Shown piece after piece: positions 8,053-14,728 of a stretch of DNA of 19,133 bases; position 1 is the stretch's first letter; each line of letters opens with the position of its first letter. The stretch is taken from positions 1-19,133 of the forward strand of contig CAJVYT010000033.1 of the NCBI GenBank assembly GCA_913009765.1. Direction: 5' to 3'. Made by a program: the position numbers and the translations under genes. The notes under the pieces are model-generated. The model did not search any database, was not told the DNA's origin, and saw only the letters and a list, made by a program, of their open reading frames with translations. Origin of the DNA: an uncultured candidate division Zixibacteria bacterium (GTDB taxonomy: Bacteria > Zixibacteria > MSB-5A5 > GN15 > FEB-12).

Positions 8053-8520
8053 TTATTTAGACAATGATTTAAGTTTTGAGACAACTATATCAGCGATTTG
8101 TTCAAGCATGAATTTATCATCTTTTGTGAAAAAAGCCGGTTTGTTAGAATCTATATCAATCTCGCCTAAACAATTATCACCATCCATGAGAGGTATGACA
8201 ATTTCAGATTTTGTAGATATTGAACAGGCTAAAAACCGAGGGTCAGCATGAACATCATCAACAACAATAGATTTCTGTTGTGATACTGCCGCTCCGCAGA
8301 TACCGGAGTTTAATTCAATCTTTGTATGAGGAGTTTCAGCACCAATGTATGGACCAACTTCAAGGTGTTCACCATGCAGCATGTAATAACCTGTCCAGTT
8401 ATATCCGTCAGAAAAACTGTCAATCATTTTTATTGACACTTGCAGCACATCGTTTATAGTTTTTAAATTTGCAACGGCTTGCTTTATCTCAACAATTAAA
8501 TTCTCTCTTTTTTCGTTCAT
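8053..8520 (-). CDS. GAF-domain protein, free methionine-R-sulfoxide reductase-like
   Basis: This single GAF domain of 155 residues is closely related in pattern to MsrC, which reduces free methionine-(R)-sulfoxide. Shared landmarks are WTGYYMLHGEHLEVGP, SGICGAAV with C75, VDDVHADPRFLAC with C99 (aligned to the catalytic Cys118 of E. coli MsrC), SEIVIPL and GEIDIDSN. The third cysteine of the E. coli enzyme (Cys84, in the loop before GVCG) is replaced here (GAETPHTKIELN). The protein may therefore use only two cysteines or may be a sensor. Its ATG overlaps the stop of the upstream methyltransferase-like gene (ATGA), so the two are translationally coupled. Confidence 0.85.
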   Translation of the reverse strand: MNEKRENLIVEIKQAVANLKTINDVLQVSIKMIDSFSDGYNWTGYYMLHGEHLEVGPYIGAETPHTKIELNSGICGAAVSQQKSIVVDDVHADPRFLACSISTKSEIVIPLMDGDNCLGEIDIDSNKPAFFTKDDKFMLEQIADIVVSKLKSLSK

Positions 8521-9515
8521 AAATTATTCCGTATAGCTCGGTAGTTATCAAAAGAAACTTTTGGGTCAACAGCACATCCCGGACCAATGATTAATCGCGA
8601 TGAATCGGCTTTTTCTTTCAATTCATCAATTTTATATTTTACTTCATCAGGATGAGAGTGTAAAAGCCACCCATTATGGTCTACACCGCCTAAAATAACT
8701 TTATTCGGATATGTTTTTAAACCAATATCCAAAGGCATATTTGTCGGATCATCAGTTTCCCAATTGATAATCTGGGCATTAAAATCATGTTCCATAATAT
8801 TTTTTAAGTAATTGTTTGATGAACAGATATGAAAAACATTCAGAGCATCATCACCGGCAGCTTTTAAAAGCTGTAAATCAAAAGGCAGTCCGAATTTTTG
8901 ATACTCATCCCAGTTGATAAGATTCGTTGTTGCCCATTGGGTAGTCGCATAAAAAATTCCATCGGCTCCGGCGTTGCGAAGTTCGGTTATATATTTTTCA
9001 AATGTACGACCAATGTTTGTAACTGCTTCAAAGACAATTTCCGGGTTTGTTTTAATATGTTCTGCCATAATTGCTCTGTCGGAAACCATTCGTCCGGCAA
9101 TTGCAACAGGGGAGAAGATAGTCATCAATATCGGAAGTTCTTTGTCTGAGCCTTTTCTAATTAACGAGACCATCTGGAGATGTTCATCAAGTGCTTTTGA
9201 ACGAATATCAATTTCTTTGATTTTTTTCCAATCATCAATATTTGAAATCGGAAAATGAGTTTTCGTATGTTTAGTGAATTCATCGGTTGAAAATATGTGG
9301 GTGAACCCGTAATCTTCAATATGAAAATCAGCTCTTGGGTTTATTTTCATAAAATCCCATTTGAATTCTTTTTGAAAATAAAGCATAGCATCGGCAGTTC
9401 CTTGAGCATTGTTTTCCAGATGAAAAAAATGTCTCCAAAATGACGCCGCATATCTATCCGGTTTTTCACCGGCTATTATCATTTCAATTCTTTCTCGCGG
9501 GGAATATTTTTCCAA
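8517..9515 (-). CDS. URO-D superfamily zinc/corrinoid methyltransferase-like protein
   Basis: This 332-residue protein has the uroporphyrinogen decarboxylase fold (start SPRERIEMIIAGEKPDR) but lacks the MRQAGR substrate motif of HemE. It carries H229-x-C231 (NVFHICSS) and C314 (IGPGCAVD), the His-x-Cys...Cys zinc triad of MtaA/MtbA-type methyltransferases, which move a methyl group from a corrinoid protein to a thiol. That chemistry is therefore more likely than porphyrin decarboxylation; the substrate is unknown and no corrinoid protein gene is adjacent. The start is TTG at 9515, supported by AGGAG seven bases upstream; the next in-frame Met is residue 12. The stop overlaps the ATG of the GAF/MsrC-like gene by four bases. 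Confidence 0.82.
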   Translation of the reverse strand: MEKYSPRERIEMIIAGEKPDRYAASFWRHFFHLENNAQGTADAMLYFQKEFKWDFMKINPRADFHIEDYGFTHIFSTDEFTKHTKTHFPISNIDDWKKIKEIDIRSKALDEHLQMVSLIRKGSDKELPILMTIFSPVAIAGRMVSDRAIMAEHIKTNPEIVFEAVTNIGRTFEKYITELRNAGADGIFYATTQWATTNLINWDEYQKFGLPFDLQLLKAAGDDALNVFHICSSNNYLKNIMEHDFNAQIINWETDDPTNMPLDIGLKTYPNKVILGGVDHNGWLLHSHPDEVKYKIDELKEKADSSRLIIGPGCAVDPKVSFDNYRAIRNNL

Positions 9516-9604
9516 ATTGCTGCTCCTTTTCTTTTAGGTCTCAATATATGCTAATAATTAAAGAGAACAAGTTTGTAAATTCAATTTAATTTATTCTACA
9601 AAAG

Positions 9605-9677
9605 AAAGCTATCTTAGATACCTGCTCAATCCTTGAGCAGATTTTAGCTTTATTATCAAGCGAATTAGCTACCTGCC
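9605..9677. other. Structured intergenic element before the pilR-like gene
   Basis: The 214-bp gap between the divergent methyltransferase and regulator genes holds a perfect hairpin CTGCTCAA-TCC-TTGAGCAG (9622-9640), enclosed by a second pairing AAAGCTA (9605-9611) with TAGCTTT (9645-9651). The word TTAG-n-TACCTGC occurs twice, at about 9614-9625 and 9665-9676. There is no T run right after the hairpin, so a simple terminator is unlikely. It may be part of the regulator's 5' leader, an operator or a small RNA; nothing decides between these. A related word set occurs at 12600-12664. Confidence 0.4.
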
Positions 9678-9729
9678 GAAAATACTAATGATATATTTTA
9701 CATGACAAAAACAGCTTCAAAGGATAAAT

Positions 9730-11109
9730 ATGCCTGCTAAAATTTTGGTTATCGACGATGAAGATTCTATGTGCAACTTTCTTGAGATTATGCTCAAAAA
9801 AGAAGGCTATGATGTAGAAACTGCTTGTGATGGTTTTTCTGCCGTTGATTTACTGAAAGAAAATAATTATGACCTTGTTATTTCAGATATGAATATGCCC
9901 GGGATGACCGGTTTGGATGTTTTGCAGGAAGTCAAATCGTTTAAATCCGAGCAGGATTTTATTGTCATGACTGCTTTTGCAACAGTTGATTCTGCTATTG
10001 AGGCAATGAAACTTGGTGCTGCTGATTATATTACCAAGCCTTTTAAGGTTGATGAAATAAAACTTACTATTGAAAAGTCTATCAACAGAAAACAACTTGT
10101 TTCTGAAAACAAAGTGTTAAAAAAACAGCTTCAAGAAGATAATTCGTTTAGTAATTTTATTGGAAATTCAGAACCAATAGTAAAACTCAAGAAACTTGCA
10201 ACCCGAGTTGCATCATCAGATTCGACTGTTTTAGTGCTGGGAGAATCAGGGACAGGGAAAGACTTAATTTCAAAAGCGATTCATCATTTATCCCCTCGAT
10301 GTCATGCTCCATTTGTAACTATTAATTGCGGAGCTATTCCTGAGAATCTGCTTGAATCAGAACTTTTTGGACATAAAAAGGGATCTTTCACAGGTGCCAT
10401 AAAAGATAAAGACGGGCTTTTCAAGGTTGCCGACGGCGGTACGCTCTTTTTAGATGAAATCGGGAATACATCGCTTGCAATTCAGGTGAAGCTTCTGCGA
10501 GTACTCGAAGATAAACATATTACACCGGTTGGCGGGACAAGCCCTATTTGTGTTGATGTTCGGCTTATTGCGGCAACGAATGCACAATTAGAGGATGATG
10601 TCAAACAAGGGCGGTTTCGTGAAGATTTGTTTTACCGCCTTAATGTAATTCCCATTGATATTCCGCCGCTTAGAGAAAGAAAAGAAGATATTCTTTTGTT
10701 GGTCGATTTCTTTATTAAGAAATTTTCAGAAAAGATATCTACAAAAATAAAAGTAATAACAAAAGAGGCGTCGGATATTTTATTATCATATCAATGGCCG
10801 GGGAATGTACGAGAACTGGAAAATACTATTGAAAGAGCTGTTCTTTTAAATAGAACGGATGAACTTGGACTTTCAGATTTTCCCGAAAAACTCACAAGAG
10901 CAAAAACACAAACTATTGTTACCGAAACAGAACCGTTAAATCCTACTCTTGAATCAATGGAAAAAGCATATATTCATTTTGTTATGAGTCAAACAGGCGG
11001 GAAAAAACGACAAGCAGCTAAAATACTTGGTATTAATACCTCTACATTATATAGAAAAATAGAGAGATACTCTTTAAAAGATTTACAAAATAAAGATAAT
11101 GACGAATAA
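9730..11109 (+). CDS. pilR: PilR/NtrC-family sigma-54-dependent response regulator
   Basis: This 459-residue activator has three domains. The receiver has acidic residues D9, D10 and E11, phospho-acceptor D53 (LVISDMNMPG) and TKPFK near residue 103. The AAA+ sigma-54 domain has Walker A GESGTGKD (171-178), the sigma-54 contact loop GSFTGA (218-223, with Ser for the usual Ala) and Walker B LFLDEIG. The Fis-type helix-turn-helix at the C-terminus reads GGKKRQAAKILGINTSTLYRKI. Phosphorylated protein would open sigma-54 promoters. The two pilin genes just downstream both have such promoters, so it most likely controls them, as PilR controls pilA elsewhere. The ribosome binding site AGGA is six bases upstream. 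No kinase gene adjoins it on this side of the composition boundary. Confidence 0.92.
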   Translation: MPAKILVIDDEDSMCNFLEIMLKKEGYDVETACDGFSAVDLLKENNYDLVISDMNMPGMTGLDVLQEVKSFKSEQDFIVMTAFATVDSAIEAMKLGAADYITKPFKVDEIKLTIEKSINRKQLVSENKVLKKQLQEDNSFSNFIGNSEPIVKLKKLATRVASSDSTVLVLGESGTGKDLISKAIHHLSPRCHAPFVTINCGAIPENLLESELFGHKKGSFTGAIKDKDGLFKVADGGTLFLDEIGNTSLAIQVKLLRVLEDKHITPVGGTSPICVDVRLIAATNAQLEDDVKQGRFREDLFYRLNVIPIDIPPLRERKEDILLLVDFFIKKFSEKISTKIKVITKEASDILLSYQWPGNVRELENTIERAVLLNRTDELGLSDFPEKLTRAKTQTIVTETEPLNPTLESMEKAYIHFVMSQTGGKKRQAAKILGINTSTLYRKIERYSLKDLQNKDNDE

Positions 11110-11114
11110 TAAAA

Positions 11115-11135
11115 TCTGTTTTAATTTTGAACAGA
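11115..11135 (+). promoter_or_regulatory. Palindrome TCTGTT-n9-AACAGA upstream of first pilin promoter
   Basis: TCTGTT (11115-11120) and AACAGA (11130-11135) form an inverted repeat just upstream of the sigma-54 promoter at 11141. Its right half, AATTTTGAACAGA (11123-11135), occurs exactly in reverse complement at 11981-11993, upstream of the second sigma-54 promoter. A shared site in front of two co-regulated promoters could bind the activator or another regulator. Confidence 0.45.
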
Positions 11136-11140
11136 ACAAT

Positions 11141-11154
11141 GGAACATAAATTGC
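11141..11154 (+). promoter_or_regulatory. Sigma-54 (-24/-12) promoter for first pilin
   Basis: TGGAACATAAATTGCA (from 11140) fits the sigma-54 consensus TGGCAC-n5-TTGC, with GG at 11141-11142 and GC at 11153-11154 separated by exactly ten bases. Transcription would begin at about 11166. That is too close to the ATG at 11170 and supports the ATG at 11197 as the true start. Confidence 0.72.
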
Positions 11155-11196
11155 AAAAGTATTAGACAGATGAGAAAATATACCGAAAGGGTTTAT

Positions 11197-11622
11197 ATGT
11201 ATAGAGCAAAAAGTGAAAACGGATTTACACTAATTGAACTTATGATAGTTGTTGTTATCATAGGTATACTTGCGGCAATGGCAATTCCGCGGTTTATGGA
11301 AGCCTCTACCAAAGCAAAACAATCCGAAGTAAAGCTAATAATGAAGCAGGTTTATGTTAATCAGCGTACTTACCGTCAACAATCAGCAGCGAACTCCTAT
11401 TATCAACCTGTGGCTGCCGCATCTTCAGCGAATCCTCAGGCATTTGCTGAACTCTGGATTGAAATAATGAGCAGCTGCCGATATTCATTTTCTATCGCTG
11501 CTGCCAATAATACTTTTACATGCACTGCTACCGGAAATATCGATGATGATGCTACTATTGATACTTGGACAATAGATCAAACCGGTGCATTATTAAATAC
11601 AGTTAATGATGTAGGTGCTTGA
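11197..11622 (+). CDS. Type IV major-pilin-like protein (copy 1)
   Basis: This 141-residue pilin would be processed by prepilin peptidase and assembled into type IV pili. The leader MYRAKSENG precedes mature FTLIELMIVVVIIGILAA, with Glu5, then a helix with KAKQSEVKLIMKQVYVNQRTYRQQ. The C-terminal end TFTCTATGNIDDDATIDTWTID has an acidic loop near the end, as in other pilins with a T-A-x-G-D-x-D segment. The ATG at 11197 is chosen over 11170 because it lies after the predicted sigma-54 start site, gives a nine-residue leader and has GAAAGGG upstream. The gene is followed by its own terminator. It is a paralogue of the gene at 12085, of the same length, with near-identical N- and C-termini. Confidence 0.92.
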   Translation: MYRAKSENGFTLIELMIVVVIIGILAAMAIPRFMEASTKAKQSEVKLIMKQVYVNQRTYRQQSAANSYYQPVAAASSANPQAFAELWIEIMSSCRYSFSIAAANNTFTCTATGNIDDDATIDTWTIDQTGALLNTVNDVGA

Positions 11623-11656
11623 TTTATAAAATTATACCTTTTTCATACCGTAAAAG

Positions 11657-11681
11657 AACCTGCTCTCCGGCAGGTTTTTTT
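11657..11681 (+). terminator. Rho-independent terminator after first pilin
   Basis: The stem AACCTGC (11657-11663) and GCAGGTT (11670-11676) closes a six-base loop and runs into seven T (11675-11681). It lies 35 bases after the stop, so the first pilin is probably transcribed alone. Confidence 0.88.
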
Positions 11682-12006
11682 ATTGCAGTTATATTCTTTT
11701 ATAGGTTGAATATCTCCGAGTATTCTTCGATAGGTCTGACATTCTTGTCCGACAACAGGCAGTATTCATAAGACAGAACCCTCAATGATTCTGCAAATTA
11801 TAATTACATTGAATTTATTAGGACTTGTTGCTTATATTATTTTTCTTTCGCAATCTGCCACAATTTTTAGCAAAATGCAATTATTTAAAATAGAAAAAAA
11901 TAACTAAAAGTATTGGGTTCTTCCTATACCTCTCATAGTTCCTTAAAAACATCATTTACCGATAAAAAACGAGAGTGCAATCTGTTCAAAATTTGGGCGG
12001 AAGAAA
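11682..12006 (+). promoter_or_regulatory. Long upstream region of second pilin, no gene seen
   Basis: This 325-bp A+T-rich stretch has no convincing coding frame. Four GACA/TGTC tetramers cluster at 11738-11741, 11746-11749, 11751-11754 and 11772-11775, about 230-270 bases before the sigma-54 promoter. PilR of Pseudomonas binds repeated TGTC-type words, so this could be an enhancer, but such short words also occur by chance. TCTGTTCAAAATT at 11981-11993 is the inverted copy of the motif in front of the first pilin promoter. Confidence 0.35.
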
Positions 12007-12020
12007 GGCACGCTACTTGC
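12007..12020 (+). promoter_or_regulatory. Sigma-54 (-24/-12) promoter for second pilin
   Basis: AGGCACGCTACTTGCC (12006-12021) matches the consensus GGCAC-n5-TTGC very closely, with GG at 12007-12008 and GC at 12019-12020 separated by ten bases. Transcription would begin near 12032, giving a leader of about 53 bases before the ATG at 12085, with AGGAGG at 12074-12079. Confidence 0.88.
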
Positions 12021-12084
12021 CGATAATAATAACAAATAACGAAACTGAAAACCGTTTAACGAACAAGACCTGTAGGAGGTTCAT

Positions 12085-12510
12085 ATGTTCTCAAAGTTCC
12101 ACAATCGTGAAAAAGGTTTTACACTTATCGAATTGATGATCGTTGTTGTCATCATTGGTATCTTAGCTGCTTTAGCTATCCCACGTTTTATGCAAGCTAC
12201 AACAAAATCAAAACAGTCAGAAGCCAAACAGCTTTTAAAACAAGTTTATACAATGGAGCGTACATTCCGTCAAGGCGATATATCTAATGCTTATGGTGAC
12301 AATGGAGTTACAGCTACTGCTCTTGGTTCTTTCCCGCAAATTGGTGTAGAAATTATGGCTGGTGCTTTATATTCTTATACAATAGTTGCAGCCGCTAATA
12401 CCTTTACCTGTACAGCTACAGCTGATTTAGATGATGATGCTACTGTTGATACTTGGACCATTGATCAAACAGGTGCATTGACAAATACAATTAACGATGT
12501 AACTACCTAA
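12085..12510 (+). CDS. pilA: Type IV major-pilin-like protein (copy 2)
   Basis: This 141-residue pilin has the leader MFSKFHNREKG, with cleavage before mature FTLIELMIVVVIIGILAA (Glu5 kept), and the helix KSKQSEAKQLLKQVYTMERTFRQG. The C-terminal domain ends in TFTCTATADLDDDATVDTWTID. Only one Cys is present, where copy 1 has two, so a C-terminal disulfide loop is not expected here. The strong sigma-54 promoter, near-perfect ribosome binding site (AGGAGG, five bases before ATG), own terminator and many GCT/ACA codons suggest this is the highly expressed major pilin and copy 1 the lesser one; this is inference. It would assemble into pili on the cell surface under control of the PilR-like protein at 9730. 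Confidence 0.93.
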   Translation: MFSKFHNREKGFTLIELMIVVVIIGILAALAIPRFMQATTKSKQSEAKQLLKQVYTMERTFRQGDISNAYGDNGVTATALGSFPQIGVEIMAGALYSYTIVAAANTFTCTATADLDDDATVDTWTIDQTGALTNTINDVTT

Positions 12511-12537
12511 TTGTAGTCTAAGTTAAAGAATTATCAA

Positions 12538-12560
12538 AACCCGCTTCGGCGGGTTTTTTT
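12538..12560 (+). terminator. Rho-independent terminator after second pilin
   Basis: The stem AACCCGC (12538-12544) and GCGGGTT (12549-12555) closes a TTCG tetraloop and is followed by a T run to 12560. This is a strong, stable hairpin 28 bases after the stop. Confidence 0.93.
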
Positions 12561-12599
12561 ATTGTAATTTTTTTGGAATTTATAATCCGATTATATAAA

Positions 12600-12664
12600 T
12601 AGATGATTGTTATAACAGTTTCTTGAGCCTCCTTGGCAGGTAGGGAAAGCCAGCTAATCATCTA
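12600..12664. repeat. Inverted-repeat intergenic element of unknown role
   Basis: TAGATGATT (12600-12608) and AATCATCTA (12656-12664) form a perfect 9-bp inverted repeat around a core with locally high G+C, containing CTTGAGC, GGCAGGTAG and AAGCC. On the minus strand it reads ATTAGCT...CTACCTGCC, and the words ATTAGCT, CTACCTGCC and CTTGAGC also occur in the gap before the pilR-like gene (9630-9677). It matches no riboswitch I can name. Confidence 0.4.
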
Positions 12665-12758
12665 ATAGTAATTAATTTAACTGAATTTTCAGTTATGAAT
12701 TTCCGATAATATATAAATAATAGATTGAAATTCTATCATACTTAAGAAAATTTGTTGA

Positions 12759-12784
12759 TTCTATATAGAAAGACAACTTATACT
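12759..12784 (+). promoter_or_regulatory. Possible promoter and palindrome before the GND-repeat gene
   Basis: TTGATT (12755-12760) and TATACT (12779-12784), 18 bases apart, could be -35 and -10 boxes. A perfect 12-bp palindrome TTCTATATAGAA (12759-12770) sits between them and could be an operator. Such a promoter would start at about the ATG at 12791, which has no ribosome binding site, so the transcript may be leaderless. A+T-rich DNA makes chance matches common. Confidence 0.3.
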
Positions 12785-12790
12785 AAGCCT

Positions 12791-14728
12791 ATGAAAAATA
12801 TGACAGTCATTATTTTCTTTCTGTTGACAATCTCTGTAACGGCTCAGGAAACTGAAAAACCGGAACAATTTGGTCTAAATCACCTTACTGAATACCTGTC
12901 CTTAAAACCATCAGATATTTCATTCCGAGCAGATTATACCGAACCGGATTCATTCAGACTTCAAATAGTTACAGATCTCATGCAGCAGCCTCTTGGTATG
13001 ATAAATTATATTGAAAATCTCAAAAATAGTTTTGTCAAAAAACAACCCGGATTAGTTGCCTCATATCTTTTTCAAGATTTAAAAAAAGAAAATCAAACAA
13101 ACCGTGAAAAAGCATATTTTGCCGATATTTCAGAAATCCAAAAAAACTATAATCTTTATTATACCGACATGACTCTTAATCAACTTTTAACCAGAGCTGC
13201 TGTCTATCTTGATGTTGTATTTCCTCGTTCAATAGACAAATCTCTTGCCTTTCTGACAAAAGATGAAAAGAAATTTCTTACCCATCAGTTTAAAGAATTA
13301 TTAGTCCAACGGGTAGAAGATGAATTTCTATCTGTTGAAGCAATGGACTCTTTGGATAAAGTTGAAGAAGCATACATTGAGCAGTTTATCAAATTCGCCA
13401 GTAAGATAGATAAAGACCCAATTATTGATGCCGGTATTTCTTCAGTTAAAGAATTGATGCTTGAGATAAATAATCTCAGACAACTCTTAAAATCAAAAAC
13501 TGTTTCATCCTCAAAAATTCTCTCTGATGCCATCTATCTTCCGGATAATGCTGATTTAAATGCCTATCTCGGACGTCAGTCCGGTTGGAAAATCGGCGGA
13601 ACAGGTAATGATTATTATTCGGGTGATTACAAGTTTATTTTAGACTTTGGCGGTGATGATGTCTACGACCTCTCTTATGACCCTGACAACCCTCATGGGG
13701 TGATAATAATAGATTTAAGCGGTAATGACACCTACCGTTCTCAGACAGATTTTACTCTTGGTTCAGGATGTCTTTCAGTTGGGCTTCTATTTGATTTTGA
13801 TGGAAATGACAGATACGACGCTAAATCATTTTCTATCGGTTCAGGTTTCTTTGGTATGGGCATGCTCTACGATGTTTCAGGTGATGACCGCTATGACGGC
13901 GATACCCATGTTCAGGGTGCCGGCTCATTTGGGTTAGGACTGCTCATTGATGAAAGTGGTCGGGATATATATAATGCCGCTTTGTACTCTCAAGGGTTTG
14001 GATTTATTGAGGGGCTTGGTGCAATTTTTGAACTCAATGGAGCCGATTCTTATTATGCGGGGGGGAAGTATAAAGATATTCTTCGTTACGATGACCACTA
14101 TCTTTCTCTTTCACAAGGATTCGGTTACGGACTCCGTCCGTATGCCTCAGGGGGTATAGGAGCTATTGTTGATATAGAAGGTAATGATACTTACTACTCC
14201 GATATATTTGCTCAAGCTGCCAGCTACTGGTGGTCTTTGGGGGTCATCTATGACTCAACCGGTAATGACAATTATAACTGTTTTCAGTATGGGCAGGGAT
14301 GCGGAACACACATGACTTTAGGCGGACTTATCGATGAGTACGGCAACGATGTTTATTTCGGCAAAGGTCTCATGCAGGGTGTTGGGCATGATTACTCCTT
14401 CGGGCTAATTTTAGACCGTCACGGCAATGATACCTATACCGCAACCGATTTATCACAAGGAGCGGGTTCTGCCAATGGTGCCGGAGTGCTTATTGATAAT
14501 GAAGGTGATGACAGGTACTTTATTAAAAATAAAAAAAATACCCAGGGCTACGGCAACCCTCGTCGTGATTTTGGCTCTATAGGTTTGTTTATTGATTTAA
14601 GCGGAAAAGACCAATACTTCGGAAACGGTCAAGATAATTTCTACTGGAAAACAAATTCCAAATGGGGTGGGGGAATGGATATTGAAACAATTATAAAAGA
14701 TTCATCCGAGGTATCAAATGAAAAATAA
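12791..14728 (+). CDS. Exported protein with about eleven GND-x-Y repeats
   Basis: I do not recognise a named family. The 645-residue protein begins with a signal peptide (MKNMTVIIFFLLTISVTAQ). Residues 20 to about 265 are mostly helical and hydrophilic. From about residue 270 to 635 it carries about eleven repeats, mostly 26-27 residues long, with the pattern G-[ND]-D-x-Y, about eight variable residues, Q-G-x-G, then G-x-G-[LV]-[LI]-x-D. Examples are GNDTY, GNDRY, GDDRY, GNDNY and GNDVY, each after a strand ending in an Asp. The aspartates could bind calcium, giving a stacked beta-roll or beta-helix outside the cytoplasm, but the period is not the nine residues of RTX toxins. There is no anchor or sorting domain. 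The next gene starts inside its last 11 bases. The start is uncertain: ATG 12791 or 12800, neither with a ribosome binding site. Confidence 0.8.
   Translation: MKNMTVIIFFLLTISVTAQETEKPEQFGLNHLTEYLSLKPSDISFRADYTEPDSFRLQIVTDLMQQPLGMINYIENLKNSFVKKQPGLVASYLFQDLKKENQTNREKAYFADISEIQKNYNLYYTDMTLNQLLTRAAVYLDVVFPRSIDKSLAFLTKDEKKFLTHQFKELLVQRVEDEFLSVEAMDSLDKVEEAYIEQFIKFASKIDKDPIIDAGISSVKELMLEINNLRQLLKSKTVSSSKILSDAIYLPDNADLNAYLGRQSGWKIGGTGNDYYSGDYKFILDFGGDDVYDLSYDPDNPHGVIIIDLSGNDTYRSQTDFTLGSGCLSVGLLFDFDGNDRYDAKSFSIGSGFFGMGMLYDVSGDDRYDGDTHVQGAGSFGLGLLIDESGRDIYNAALYSQGFGFIEGLGAIFELNGADSYYAGGKYKDILRYDDHYLSLSQGFGYGLRPYASGGIGAIVDIEGNDTYYSDIFAQAASYWWSLGVIYDSTGNDNYNCFQYGQGCGTHMTLGGLIDEYGNDVYFGKGLMQGVGHDYSFGLILDRHGNDTYTATDLSQGAGSANGAGVLIDNEGDDRYFIKNKKNTQGYGNPRRDFGSIGLFIDLSGKDQYFGNGQDNFYWKTNSKWGGGMDIETIIKDSSEVSNEK

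Noticed and set aside
8015..8251. Plus-strand open frame of 78 codons
   Set aside because: It begins inside the MITE-like element and runs antisense to the GAF gene; no ribosome site and no recognisable product.
8517..9515. Uroporphyrinogen decarboxylase HemE
   Set aside because: The MRQAGR substrate motif near the N-terminus is missing and a zinc methyltransferase triad is present.
9622..9640. Hairpin as a terminator for the methyltransferase or regulator gene
   Set aside because: It lies upstream of both divergent genes and is not followed by a T run on either strand.
20..11109. Pairing of the PilS-like kinase at 20-1372 with the PilR-like regulator at 9730-11109
   Set aside because: They lie on opposite sides of the composition break and 8 kb apart, so they may come from different organisms.
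11170..11196. Earlier ATG for the first pilin
   Set aside because: It would begin about four bases after the predicted transcription start and add an unusual prepilin leader; ATG 11197 fits better.
12600..12664. Cyclic-di-GMP (GEMM) riboswitch
   Set aside because: GGCAGGTAGGG recalls part of the GEMM consensus and such switches can precede pilus genes, but the conserved CACGCACAGGGCAAACC block and the tetraloop-receptor layout are absent, and the element lies after the pilins.
13600..14700. RTX-type calcium-binding repeats
   Set aside because: The G-[ND]-D words suggest RTX, but the period is 26-27 residues rather than 9 and the GGxGxDxUx nonapeptide is not present in tandem.
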